Shown in pieces: positions 10,641 to 22,647 of a stretch of 64,000 bases of DNA. Position 1 is the stretch's first letter. The number at the start of each line of letters is the position of its first letter. Source of the stretch: Xenopus tropicalis. Lineage: Eukaryota > Chordata > Amphibia > Anura > Pipidae. The translations under genes were made by a program, and so were the position numbers. The DNA lies in NCBI RefSeq assembly GCF_000004195.4, contig NC_030678.2, forward strand, positions 153,923,547 to 153,987,546, given 5' to 3'. The notes beneath the pieces were generated by a model. The model worked only from the letters and a program-made list of their open reading frames with translations. It was not told the origin of the DNA and did no database searches.

Positions 10641-12700
10641 CAGCTTGGCCCGCCCTAACTAGCCCACCCCTGTGTGTGCACGCGCATGATGTGCGTACCC
10701 AGGGCAGCAGGGTTGCCTGGGCCACTGCAGTGGAGCGAAAGGGGCTAGAACTAGAGGTAGGTAAAAAAAGAGGTATCTTGTGCCCCCCCCCACCGTTGCG
10801 CCCTAGGCAGGTGCCTCTTCTGCCTACCCCTAGTTCCAGCTGTGGCTGCCAGACCCAAAAGCATGGCTCAGTTAGGTGATAGGCAGGTAGGGAGGCAGAA
10901 GGGGTGCGACCTGCACCTGCCCACAACCCGCTTTTGATGGTACGTTGTCAGTCTGAACCTGCCCGACCAGTGGGTCCCGCTGGTTGCCGTCCACTATCGC
11001 TCATGTGCAGTAGTACGGTAAGTACGGTAAGACGGTGGGAGGGTGCTGTGTTAATTTTTGCCCCTCCAGTCCAGTGCATTTTTTTTCCCAAAAGAAGCAT
11101 TACGGGCAAAAAAAATAGATTACAGAAATGCGGGACATTCCTGGAACTATCCCTGACAGCGGGATGCACTGGCAGCAGCTGGGCGTCCTTCTTCAGCGGT
11201 TCCCTCTCGTTATGCTGCTCCTTGTTCGGCGGCGACAGGCCCTTTTATAAGGTTGTGCCCCGTGCACATTGACATTACACGTACGTCAATACTGGTATTG
11301 CAAAACTGGTACATAGTTAAAACTCACTTATAACTGACTGCCTTCTCTCTATATTTGTATTTTATATGTAGGAGTTGCTATATTGTTCTCCTTAGGTAGT
11401 ACAATATGAGGGTATAGCACATTTGCGTCTGATCCCACCATTTTAACCCATTTGATGGGGTGTGCCAATTGGGGCATAAGTTGGCGTGGTCAAAAAAAAC
11501 TAACTCATTTACAAGAGGAATTTGCCAATGCCTTTTACACCGAGGGACCTCAAAGCCCAGAAAGCTTGCTTTGTAGTATTTCTATATAGTTTTTTTATTA
11601 TTAGGTATCATCTTTATGCCGTTCTTTTATTCCTCCTGATCTCCTGCTAGCATGGCAAAAATCTTTTTCTGTAACATACATGTGTCTGCACCAGATATAA
11701 AAGGCAGAACATATGTCTTTTTTTATGATGAGTAACCAACATTAACAATGAGGTTTATTTATAGCCATGATACATTTCTCACAATCAGCATAAAGTCACT
11801 TTTAAAAAGTGACTTTTATCCCATACATCAATACACAGACACAAAGCTTACATCAATATACTGCCAAAAGCAATAGGGAGCAATAGAAGAACTTTATTTT
11901 ATATCTGGCATACTGCTAACGTTGCTTTATAAGACAAACATATTAACCTACCACCACCATCAATCAATGTATTGTGCCACCTATTACGGGTTTCAGAATC
12001 TATTCGACAACTTGGATACAATAAAAGATAGATACAACCAGCACATACCCAGACTGATGATAAAGACATAGCTGAGTGCAGCGTATGATATTTCTCATCT
12101 GTCATTCAGATCTTAAAGAGCAGTATTTCAACTCACAGTAGCTGCCGGTAAGTGGAGCTGGGGACTGGCTCAGATATATTGCATTAGATCCAAGCAAACC
12201 TTGAAAGTGACAGTAAAATAAAAAAGTGCTGATAGAGCAAGAGCCAAATAAATGTGTTTGTGGGTACGTAATGCAAGCTACTCTGTATGTACCCACTCAC
12301 AGCGCTCCATTTGTAGGAATAAAGCAGAGTCCGATGAATGGGAACGCAGAAGCGCAAATGCTTCTCTATACAAAGCGAAGCTCGGGGCTTTTAGCAGCAA
12401 TTCTCATAATGAAACAAAATGTCATTCTAAGCAACTTTCCAATGAACATGAATTACAGATGTTGGGTGGTTTGCAGGTTATTTTAAAATGCTATTGAAAG
12501 CGGTATCTGTCAGGCTGTTTATATTCTCTGCACTGCTGGTTCTGACTACTGAAGACAGAACAGAAATGAATGAACACTGCTGCCAATTGCAATGACATTT
12601 ACAAAATAACATGAACGCCACTGAGAATTGGTTAGGAATAAATATTGGAAAATTGCTTATAATGATGCTAAACAAAAACAACAGCATTTGACTGTAGGTT
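10641..12700. other. Intergenic sequence, nothing recognised
   Basis: The first part (10.65-11.25 kb) is GC-richer but has no convincing exon. The remainder is AT-rich. Short open frames on both strands overlap and resemble no family I know. Confidence 0.45.
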
Positions 12701-12729
12701 GAGTTAAACGGCAAGGGAGTTTGTATCAT

Positions 12730-13520
12730 CCCGCTGTCAGTCACAATATAATGAACAAGCAGCTGGAAAAGAGATACAATGTAGATAATAAAGTTATAAG
12801 TGATGGAACTCCAGCTATAGGCAAACAGCCCCCATTGAGGCTACAAGTACCGATGAGACGCACAAGTTGCGGGACAGCAGCAGTAAGTGGGGAGAAGCAG
12901 CGCTGCACAGCCGCTATTGTACTTACTGTGGAGCAGGCAGCAAGACAAGAATAAAGCAGCCGGGCGGAGGCAGATGCGGAGCGGCATGTTCCCTCACTGC
13001 ACTTCTGGGCTGGGAGAGGAGGCTGCAGCCCGTCTGCCTGAATGGGAGAGAGTTCCGGATAAGCAGCTCTCACATTCCTTACTGCCAGCGATACCCTGCC
13101 TGCCAGAGCCACAACATGAGCCAGGGCTGGCAAACGCATGAAAGCCCCTTGCTGATTGGTCCGCTGCCGAGCACATTCTAATTGGCCGCCGGAATCCCTT
13201 TCCTGATTTGGTATAAATAGAGTGGGCGGGCACTGGGTTGGAAATCAATGAGGCGGCCGGGATAAAGTTTGTAGGGGGTGGGACAGTGGGGACCGAGGTG
13301 CCAGACAGCGGAACTGCCTCAGAATGTGTTTGTGCTGCTAGCGGGATACTATACACTATAGGGTTACATTGTGTCAGGGTTGTGCGCTACGAACAGACCT
13401 GTGGCTTACTTCCCTGCCTGTTATACAGGGGCCTGCCTGCCCTGTATGGGAGTGAGCTGCCAGGCATTGAGCTATGGCTGTAAGGGGCCCCTTCCCTGTT
13501 GGATCTTAGTGAGCAGGGTT
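12730..13520. promoter_or_regulatory. CpG-rich island-like block
   Basis: GC content and CpG frequency are clearly above the surroundings, with many GCGG and CCGC words. It contains the CCAAT/TATA array described separately. It could be the promoter of an unrecognised transcript, possibly divergent. HSPH1's upstream neighbour in mammals is B3GLCT in divergent orientation, but no exon of that gene could be recognised here. Confidence 0.45.
13155..13242 (+). promoter_or_regulatory. Candidate TATA promoter with two inverted CCAAT boxes
   Basis: Inverted CCAAT boxes (ATTGG) lie at 13155-13159 and 13181-13185. A strong TATA box (TATAAATAG) lies at 13212-13220, followed by a GC box (GGGCGGG) at 13224-13230. 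Spacing predicts initiation near 13242 on the plus strand. No recognisable protein follows. A non-coding transcript or a long untranslated first exon is possible. Confidence 0.45.
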
Positions 13521-14670
13521 AGCCTGACAGATCTAAATCTCATCAGTCTATTTACCTATCCGCCCTTTCTTGTTTCCAGTATAAGCCTGTAACATTAAAG
13601 TCACTCTGACACTAGAAAACTACTTTTCAAAATATAAATGTACACTAAATGCCCTATAGGTCATGTTAATTGTTTTTCACTGATAGAGCTGCTTTTGTAA
13701 GTAATTGTTACTTGAAGTCCCTAAACCTGACTGTTAAACCAACCTGACTGTCACTTCTCAGCCTGTCAGTTATAGCTTCTAATGCTAACTGCCTACTACT
13801 GCACAAATATGGCAGTTCATATAGATAATATAAAAGCATTGGGCAAATACTTTAAAGCCAAAATTTAAGATAGCATGAAAAATGTTATAATAGATGTAAA
13901 AAACAAGGCAACACCTTTGTAACCCCCTTTTGGCTGTAATACAGATAAGTCCAACTTGTGATAGGTTAGAGCATGGGGTGCTTTGGACCATTTCAAAGGA
14001 TGGGCCTTCACTATGTGGAAGGATTATTATGAACTGCCAGCCATAATAGTAATGTGAAAGAAGGACACCAAGAGTTATTTTGCAGCAAACTGCAAAAAAA
14101 CAGGACTGGTTTATCGTCCAAGACAAATTAATGCAGGGTTATGCAATGCTCCCAAATACCGAGGTAGAGCAATAGAAATGGCAAGCTAAATGCAGAGCAA
14201 GCAATCTGTACAGATGCATCACTGTGAAGAGTAGTTGGTAAGCGATTCTTTATCCTTAGGGTTTCCCCCTTAATGGACCAGATCCCAAACAGCAGACGTG
14301 GATCAGGGAGAAGACTATGCCTGAATTTCCTGCCACTACTGCGGTCCCTTCACCAAGGCAGCGGAGTCTGTAACGGATAATACTCCCAGCTCTCTCTCCT
14401 GGTTGGAGCCAGCAAACTGCTCTTGCCAACTAAAGCTGACTATCTCACTTTCCTAGACAGTGCTATTACACAAAATATCCTGCACTTACTAAATACTCAA
14501 ATAGCAAGATGGCTTTTATGGGGCCTTGTTGATCCCAGGCTCAGTGGAACATGTACCCATTCACCTATAAGAACTGTTATCGGACTGGTGGATAAATCAG
14601 GTTCTGTTATTGTTTTTTTAATTCTGCAATGTGATTGGTTGATTTAGCTTTAAATACTGTTGTTTCAAAA
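13521..14670. other. Intergenic sequence, nothing recognised
   Basis: No supported gene. If the promoter at 13.2 kb is real, this would be the transcript body or its first intron, but I see no diagnostic exon. Confidence 0.4.
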
Positions 14671-14674
14671 GATT

Positions 14675-14800
14675 CTTTAGCCTATGATTAAGTGCCCATT
14701 TTTGGCGCAAAATGCGTCAGTCTGTTTATGTTTGAGATGCTTTTTCTTTGAATAAAAAAAAACAAAGGTTTTAATTATACCACTTGTTGACTGATTGGTC
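14675..14800 (+). repeat. Dispersed repeat shared with 20440-20520
   Basis: CCTATGATTAAGTGCC followed by an AAATGCGTC word and CTGTTT, then a poly(A)-like run. The relative at 20442-20490 has CCTATGATTAAGTGCC and GAAATGCATCTGGCTG. Family not named. Confidence 0.5.
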
Positions 14801-15109
14801 CCGTTTTTTCCAGTGCCAGCCTTGTTTTCTCATTTGAGGTATTTTTGTTTTTGGTTCAGTGGAACATCCACCTGGTTCAACAGATGCAGGCCACAGGGGA
14901 AGATCCACCCTCTGCTAAACACTATATTACAGTGTAGCAAAAAGTGATCATATCTATGGGCCAATAATTTACAATATATAAATATGAAAATAGAAACATG
15001 GGCTTCTGCCCGGTAACAGTGTAGGGTTTAGAGCTATAGAGAATGTTTACCCGATAGGTACCTATACTTTAATGTATTAAAATGGAACCTAAATTGTAGG
15101 TTTTTTTTT

Positions 15110-15290
15110 ACCACTGGGGCCAAGGAGCCAGTAAAGTAACTACAATATGGTACCGTACTCAGAGGCTCAAACAGCCTCCCTCAGGCCCAATAAATAGTGA
15201 GTCTATCAATGGCATCTTACAGCAGCCCCTCTAGCAGATCTGCTATATTGTGGTCCTCTTTCCCCAGCCCCTACAAACACAACAAACTAG
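15110..15290 (-). repeat. Dispersed repeat, copy 2 of 3
   Basis: Contains CAGAGGCTCAAACAGCC, CAATAAATAGTGAGTC and TCTTACAGCAGCCCCTCT. It is the inverse of the repeat at 7995-8105 and the same orientation as 55790-55965. Confidence 0.5.
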
Positions 15291-15858
15291 CAGTGACGCA
15301 CAGGTGTTGGGGTGAGCCGTCAGGACCCTTAAAAATTTCAAATTATGCCAATGCAAGGAGCAACAGCTCTAGGTGAAAAAATGTAGGATATCAGGTGTAA
15401 TAGGAAAATATGGCATCAGTAAGGCAAGATGGTGTCAATAAAACAGAACAGCCAGTCTCTGTTTTTTTTAAAGCAGGCTCAACATTCTTAAATACTGCAT
15501 ATTAAGTTTTGGAGGGGCCTGATGTCTCCCACCATGCTGGGTGCCAGCTCTAGCCCTCTTAGTTCTCCTTTGGATTCCCATTAGGTACCAGGCTTCAGAC
15601 CTCCAGCCTGAAGATCCTTTTCAATAATATTGTCCATGTACATTCCTGAGAGGTCATTTACCACTGGAAAAGGATAGAGCAGCAATTTCCTTCCCAAAAA
15701 TTTAGCAATCTGGCCAATCTGCCTGTCAAGAAAAAGGTTATGAGGTCTAAAAAACTGGTCTATAGGCTGACTAAACAGATTACACTGGATTTGTCCACGT
15801 GTGGTGTATACCAACACTCCTAACAGATATAAAAGGTAAACTAAGTAAAAGAGTAACG
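15291..15858. other. Intergenic sequence, nothing recognised
   Basis: No supported gene or clear repeat. Confidence 0.4.
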
Positions 15859-16204
15859 ACTAGTAATGAGCGAATCTGTCCTGTTTCGCTTTGCCATAAA
15901 ATTTGCGAAACGGCAAGAAAATATGCAAAATGGCGAAAAATTTGCAAAACGCGCTGTCTTTTTTGTCGCCTGTGTCTTTTTTTGGTCGCCTGCGTCTTTT
16001 TTTTGTCTCCAAGCTTTGTGAAGTGACCGCGTCCAATTTTGACGTGACCGTGACCTTTTTTGACGTGATCACGCCCAATTTGCCACAACCGCTGCCTTTT
16101 TTGACGCATCATGCAAATTTTTCCTCATGAATTTTCACGGAATGGCGAAATGCAGAAATTCGCTGCGAATCCATGCCTGGCCAAAAAATTTGCTTATCAC
16201 TAGT
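15859..16204. mobile_element. Palindromic MITE with ACTAGTNATGAGCGAA ends
   Basis: The left end, ACTAGTAATGAGCGAATCTG, and the right end, AAATTTGCTTATCACTAGT, are inverted. The interior alternates GCGAAA- and TTTCGC-like words plus repeated TTTTTTNGTCGCCTG and GACGTGACCG blocks. This architecture is common in Xenopus. Overlapping short reading frames on both strands are by-products of the palindrome. Confidence 0.7.
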
Positions 16205-16379
16205 AACAACTTTATAAACCAGTAAATGATCTGGCATTTTACAATTTCCTGGTATGGGTACATTTCATAATATATAAGTAGCACTACGGGGGCAGGGACC
16301 ACCTTTCTACTGTGTCTCATAACACATGGCATTATTCCCTGTGTATTTATACATATTTATTGTATTATAACACTTGTCC

Positions 16380-16450
16380 TTCCTGTGTGTAATTTTGTAA
16401 GATTGTACAGCGCTGCGTACCCTTGTGGCGCTTTATAAATAAAGTTATAC
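16380..16450 (+). repeat. SINE/LINE 3' tail, short copy
   Basis: AAGATTGTACAGCGCTGCGT then GGCGCTTTATAAATAAAG, matching the tail of the repeat at 3005-3165. Confidence 0.6.
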
Positions 16451-16661
16451 ACACATACGTATAAGTAATTCAAATGTACGTGTTGTTCTTAAGTCGTGAC
16501 TTTTAAATGGCTCTTCTTAATATTCAGCAGTGCTACTAATTTATTATGCAGTCTTAGAAGTCATGGTTGTACACTCATGGCAATTAAATTTAATTAAAGA
16601 CTTCAAGACGAATCTAACCTTTGTATGGTATTATTTGTGGCAGCTATTGTAACAAAGAATA

Positions 16662-17231
16662 TTAAAGAGAAACTCCGACTTCCAAACAAAAATTTGTTAA
16701 AGAGCCCCACACAACACAGAAAGCTTTAATATAACTACCACTGTAATCTGTTCCTTCAAAAGGTATGAATAAATACAATTTTATATGCTGAAATCCATCT
16801 GCAAAACAGATCTCTTTCTGCATCATTTGAAATCCTGGCAGGGGAGGAGGGACTAAAATATTGATGTTACAGATTGTAACAACTTCTCCACAGCTTACAG
16901 ACAGCATGCAGGAACTACATAACCCACAGAACATTGTACTGCAATGTTCCTTTCCTTATTGACATCATGTGCACAGGGAATTGTGGGATTGGGAGGATGC
17001 AGGCTGAAGGCAGGCTGAGGAAAGGCGACTACTGACATATTTTTGAGTCTCAAAGTAGTCAGCCAGATCAGCAGGGGAACAGGGGGCGGGGCTTAGGGAA
17101 CTGCTCCAAACCATATTATTACATTAAAAATCATGAAAAGGCTGCATATTTTTGAATTGATGTCTATTGCAAAGTTGCATGAAATTATATTTAAAAACCT
17201 TAAATTGTGTTTGGGTGGAGTTCCCCTTTAA
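16662..17231. mobile_element. T2-type MITE
   Basis: Starts TTAAAGAGAAACTCCGAC and ends GGGTGGAGTTCCCCTTTAA, both at TTAA, with inverted T2 termini. The interior includes AATTGTGGGATTGGGAGG and a GGGGGCGGGGC tract. Non-coding. Confidence 0.75.
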
Positions 17232-18815
17232 GAATAGTGAAGGTGATATATGAGTATCTTATATAGGGATTATAATACATACTATTCTACATGCAAGATT
17301 CCATGAGACCTATTAACTTTCAACCCAACTGAGCCTAGCAGTTAAGATTACACAGGGAAAGCTACTTGGCAACCCTTTTGATATGAGACATAACAAAAGT
17401 GGCTTTATGGTCGTACCATCATTGTCTAACTATGATTATAGCTATTGACTATGTGTAAGATCTGGCAACATATTATGGACGGACTCTGCTTGAAGGAAGA
17501 TACTCACTGGCCACACGCCACTGTCACACGTTCTCATTTAATTGAAATATTTTTCTTAAGCTAGGACATCTTTAAGCAGCCGCTTAATTACAAAGTTCTT
17601 TTGGTAAGGCATGTCCAGCACTGAACTGGGGGATCCAAGGCCCACATCATAGGCCCCTTCCCCCCAGGACCCCCTGCCCCAGTTGAGAGGTCCACCTGAT
17701 GCCCCTGTGTGTTGTATTATCCCTTGCAGCAACAATCAGGGCAAAGGGAAGTCAGGGGGGAGCACCCACAGCTTTAGGGAGTGGGTCTGGGTTGATGGTC
17801 CCACTGGGTTTTTTCCCAGTGTCCCATCAGCATGTCTAAAAACAATGTATTTGTAAAGCATAGAGAATATGAACCCCTTTAGGATTTAGTTTTTGTTTAA
17901 AGCACCTATGATGAGATACTCTCTCTGCCTCCATCGCTAATTCTTCATGCCCTTCAAGGTCCCTGTAGCCGAGCACGTACCAACACTTATTAAATTAGTA
18001 CAAGGCAATAACAAAGGCTGATGTGTACAACTTTAGACCTTTCAAGTCATTAATCACTTTCACAGGTAAATGAGACTGTTAGGAAGAAATGAAGCTTTGC
18101 AATGACGGGTGGCATCTAAACAAGAAGGAACAGCTGCCAAAGTCTGTTGTGCGTTCACTCTGCTGGAAAGGTCAAAAAGTTTCAGAATTCCTAAATTTTT
18201 AAACATTTGGTCTCATAAGCTTTGATGTTTCTTTGACTGCATTAAAAAAAAAACAATGGGCAATGAACAATATCAAAGTTATAAAATGGTAATACTGTTG
18301 TTATTTTTATAATTGGCATTCCACCCTAAAACAGTTGTGTTCTACCAATAAAACCTCTACCGGCCCCAACAGGCAATCAGCCACATCTCATATTTGACCT
18401 TCAAACCTCAATCATTGCTCACAGTTAACAAAAATGAGAGTTACAGCTGATTTACTGAACCACAAGCAGGCCATTCATCTTCACAGGCAGCTGCTGAAAA
18501 GGTCGTCACTTCACTTGGTCCTTCACTGGGCAACAGAACGTATGCTTCTTGGGTTGAACGACTTATTGACAAAATATCAGTACTCTTAAAATGAGTTTGC
18601 TGGAAAATGCAAATCTTACGGTTGATCAATTCAGAATTTATAAAAAGAACTGGCTAAGCAAAAGGATTTTCAACCTTCACCAAGGTCACAATTGAGGACA
18701 TGATTATGGAAAATGTTACTATATTATTGTTATTCTACCCACTAATCCTTAATGCCAACAATCCTTTTGTCTGTCATGTGATCCAACAGACCAACTAAAG
18801 AGCAATTAATAGTTA
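17232..18815. other. Intergenic sequence, nothing recognised
   Basis: No supported gene, RNA or clearly bounded element. Confidence 0.45.
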
Positions 18816-20018
18816 TTAAAGCGGACCTGTCACCCTAAGAAATAAGTCCAAATTATTTTCTATATTGTTAGTTGAGCAAAATAAACTTTACTTACTCTAT
18901 ATAAATAATATAAATCTTGTTTCCTTCCGTCTTGGAATTTCTCAATCAAAGCAAGCAGGCAGGCACCATTTTGTGGACACTGTTATTAAAGGAACAGTAA
19001 CACCAAAAAATGAAAGAGCTTTAAAGTAATAAAAATATAATGCACTGTTGCCCTGCACTGGTAAAACTGGTGTGTTTGCTACAGTAACACTACTATAATT
19101 TATATAAATAAGCTGCTGTGTAGCCACGGGGGCAGCCATTCAAGCTGGAAAAAAGGAGAAAAGGCACAGGTTACATAGCAGATAACAGATAAGTTCTGTA
19201 GAATACAATAGTGTTTTATCTGTTATCTGCTATGTGCCTGTGCCTTTTCTCCTTTGAATGGCTGCTTCCATGGCTACACAGCAGCTTATTTATATAAGTT
19301 ATAGCAGACTTTCTGAAGTAAACACACAACTTTTACCAGTGCAGGGCAGCAGCACATTATAGATACTTTTAGATACTTTTATACACTTTCATTTTTTGGT
19401 GTTACTGTTCCTTTAAGGCAAGCTTTGTATCATGCCAAAATCTTTTTTAATTGCTTACAATAAATTAGGCATGTTTCAGGTATGGGTCACATTTGTCAAC
19501 ATTTGAATTTAAATAATTGCTGCAAATCAAGTTTTCCACAAATTCAAGTTTCTGGAAAACCTTGAATATTTGAGATTTATTACCTGTCATCCACAAATCA
19601 AAAGCTGTATAATAGAAGCCCTTTGCAACTTAAACATGAAACTCAAATAAATAAATGTATTTAGAAATCTGAGCTCTAAGGCATAAAGGTGGGACAGTCA
19701 ATTACTTTCACTTTCCATTCTGCGCTTCCTAAATGTAACTGCAGTCCTCACAGTCCCCCTCACTCCTCTTGGTCTATGAGTGTGTATCCTATGCATGGGC
19801 ACATGCATCCGATCCCCTATTCCGCCACATACACAAGATTTTCGGGTGATACAAAACTTGTCTTATTAACAGTGCCCACAAAATAATGCCTGCTTGCTGT
19901 GATTGTGAAGGAAACATTATTTAAATACTTTATGTAGTGTACATTAAGTTTATTTGACTCTATTAGCACAATAGGAAAGGACTTGGAATTATTTCTTAGG
20001 GTGACAGGTCCCATTTAA
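18816..20018. mobile_element. T2-like MITE interrupted by another MITE
   Basis: The left end, TTAAAGCGGACCTGTCACCC, and the right end, GGGTGACAGGTCCCATTTAA, are inverted repeats at TTAA sites, extended by CTAAGAAATAA and TTATTTCTTAG. The element is enlarged by the complete T2 MITE at 18986-19416 and by further repeat DNA at 19430-19850, so the outer element's own sequence is split. Confidence 0.7.
18986..19416. mobile_element. T2-type MITE nested inside 18816-20018
   Basis: Ends TTAAAGGAACAGTAACACC and GGTGTTACTGTTCCTTTAA form a perfect terminal inverted repeat. The arms contain TAGCAGATAACAGATAA and GGCTACACAGCAGCTTAT, so the whole unit is an imperfect palindrome. Same subfamily as 28934-29359 and 42932-43305. 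Confidence 0.88.
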
Positions 20019-20439
20019 GCACAAAAAATTTAAAAAAACTCAAATTAAAAAAAATCAGCATCTAAAAGCTGACAAGGTCATGAAAGTTATTTTTTCAAAA
20101 TTCAAGATATTTTTGAAAAAATGAATTTTAAAATGAATATAAATAACATTATTATCACGATGGTCCCATTTAAACATGTACATCTTTTCAGGAGGCCATG
20201 GCCCAGGTCAGCATGTACTTTTTTAGGAGGCTTGGCTCTGTTCAGAAGGTTATGGACTTTTCAGGAGGCTTGGCCCATTCTGGAATGTACCATTTGTCTG
20301 GATGCCATGGCCTCTTTCCAGCATGCTGGCTATGTCACTACTAGAGTACCTGCCTCGAGTTCCATCAAAGCAATGCCAACCGCAAGGAAGCAATTCCCAC
20401 CCTTCTCTTGTCTTTAAATCCTTCACTCTAGTCTAGTAC

Positions 20440-20520
20440 ATCAGCCTATGATTAAGTGCCTTTGTACGAAATGCATCTGGCTGTTTGGCTTGGTGCTCAT
20501 ATTCTTGTTTTAATTACAGT
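20440..20520 (+). repeat. Dispersed repeat shared with 14675-14800
   Basis: CCTATGATTAAGTGCC followed by GAAATGCATCTGGCTG. See the copy at 14675. Confidence 0.45.
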
Positions 20521-20902
20521 AGGTTCTAATGAAAATGCTGGATACTGGTTTGCTGACAATGGCCCTATGCTGTGTGCCGCCTGAAGCCTTTTCTCACTCA
20601 TTCTGTACAGCTCTGCATGCTCACCAGGCTCTGCATAGAAGCCGCGCTGAACTATTTTTGTCATTTTTTTTTTTTAATGGAGGCAAGAAGGAAATGTCAT
20701 AATCCCTTCAATTACCCATAATCCCCTTGTATGATTACAATGATTAGATGCTTTTTTCTTGGGTGCTGATACTTCAGAGCAGTGATTATATCCTTGTGCT
20801 TCTGATGACAACTGGATGCAGCTGTTTGTTCTGGTGCTTTTTATTTCTAAAAAATGGCTGGGCCTGGGCATTGCAGAGGGGGGGTATATCTAATGTAATC
20901 CA

Positions 20903-21050
20903 GAGATGTACAACCTGTGACCCTCCAGGTGTTATTAAACTACAGCTGCCAGAACCCCTTTGTTTTTCTGTAAGATGGTAGGAGTTGTGCAACCTTTTAG
21001 TATTGTCTAAAAATATCTAATGTCTGGGCTGCGGGTTGACCATCCCTGTA
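20903..21050. mobile_element. Short MITE with GTACAACCTGTGACC ends
   Basis: Left AGAGATGTACAACCTGTG and right GGGTTGACCATCCCTG are approximately inverted. Between them are CCTCCAGGTGTTATTAAACT and a related inverted block. This resembles the widespread frog element with CAGGGATGTSCAACCTG termini. Confidence 0.55.
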
Positions 21051-22499
21051 ATTCTATTTTGTATTTTAACTTCAATATCTGTGAAAACGCCATCTGCGCC
21101 ACTCTTCCTTTTATTAAGCCATAACAACGCTGAAACATAAAGGAGGAATAATAGAATGCTCTGTGTTTTATGCAGTTACATTTTGTATTACAAAAGCCAT
21201 TGTTCTTGTACTTTAGACCAACGAAATGATTAAGCAAAAGGGATTTCTGACATGCAAAAACAGCAATTTCACTTTTATTATTCAGAATTTCTCATTTCAT
21301 CTTTCATCTTACACTGAATAGTCAGTTCCTGTATGCATATAATGGATTTGAGACAACACTGAACTTGATAGATCCAGTGGGCCTTTCACTTTATATCAGA
21401 GCAATCATCATTTACTAGTTTATAGGGCTCGTGGCCAGATAGGCTGCATTTTCTTTATATATGATGTACATAGGCACATATACTATTGTGCATCTATACC
21501 AGCCACTATACTTCAACCAGCACTACTCCAACAACCCCCACAACACCCTATGCTTTTATTTAGTACTGTATATCGTTTATATACTCCTCAGTGATTTCTA
21601 ATATCTTAATGTATTACAACGGGGGGGGGGGGGGCATTTTCTGCTATATATATATATATATATATATATGCATTTGTTAGGGCTGTTTGATGAAGACCAA
21701 TCACACAGTTCCAGGCATGGAAAAAATGCATTGTGGGTAAAAAAAACATTGTAATTTGTATGAGCTCTACTGTCTAAATGATGCTCAAGTTAGGTTAGGA
21801 TAGGTGGGATGTGGGATGCCAAAGTGCTTTCTCCAAGCCTGCCATTCATCAATCCAGACCTTCCAAACATGAGCAGGTCCTTGTAATCCATTCTGGCGCT
21901 AGAAGGTGCAAGGCAGCCATATCCTTTAATGCCTTTCATGCACAGGCAGAAAGGACAGGGCTGTAATGAACCCTTCCCTCACAGGCATTCCATAATTTGC
22001 ACATCTAAATGTCACGCAAGTTTGGAGCCAGGATGGGGTACATCTCCCCCAGCTCATCCCAGATGAATACAACAAAGCCAAACACAGGCAGTTCTGTATT
22101 CATCTGAAAATTGCTGAGATAAGCTTGTCATGCTTGGGAAGAGTACTAAGTGTAAATAAAAAAAAAATGGTGTCATGCATCTCATTTTTTTGCACACATT
22201 TGTAAATGAGTTTATTTTTATTGGTAAATAAGTCCATTTATCCACCAACACTGCTGGCATCAGCGGATTGGATGACAGTAACATGAACAACATCCAGAAG
22301 AGCATTATTAGAATCAGAATAAATAAAATATGTTTTTTGTTTTTTTTTAAATATGGAAGTTTTTCTGTAGAAGACCTACTCGTTAAGATCCACTAAGGTG
22401 CCCAACTAAGGTGAATGACATTGGGCTAATTCGATTCTAGGGCCAAATGATTTAATTACAACGACAGGTATAGGAGCAAGGACTGCATCAATGAGCTGA
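21051..22499. other. Intergenic sequence with microsatellites
   Basis: A 14-base G run (21621-21634) and a (TA)n tract (about 21645-21669) lie next to each other. Nothing else recognised. Confidence 0.55.
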
Positions 22500-22647
22500 T
22501 GCAGCCCTTGATCCAATGGGAAAATCAAACTGATTTTCGGCCAGAAATTGGTCGGGGAGGCCAGTCGGGGGACCCCATATATAGGCAGATAAGCTGCCAA
22601 ATCAGTCTCCAATAGGCCACTTAAATCTGCCGGTGCATGGCCACCTT
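22500..22647 (-). repeat. Dispersed repeat with GCCAGAAATTGGTC motif
   Basis: Contains TTTTCGGCCAGAAATTGGTC, then GATAAGCTGCCAAATC and a terminal GCATGGCCACCTTTAG. It belongs to a group with GGTGGCCATRCAYG termini, seen also near 32751, 35286 and 51603. Confidence 0.45.

Noticed and set aside
12741..13139. Minus-strand frame of 132 codons as B3GLCT exon 1
   Set aside because: The hydrophobic start is suggestive and the synteny fits, but the sequence does not match the family and no following exon was found. Kept only as a hypothesis for the promoter block.
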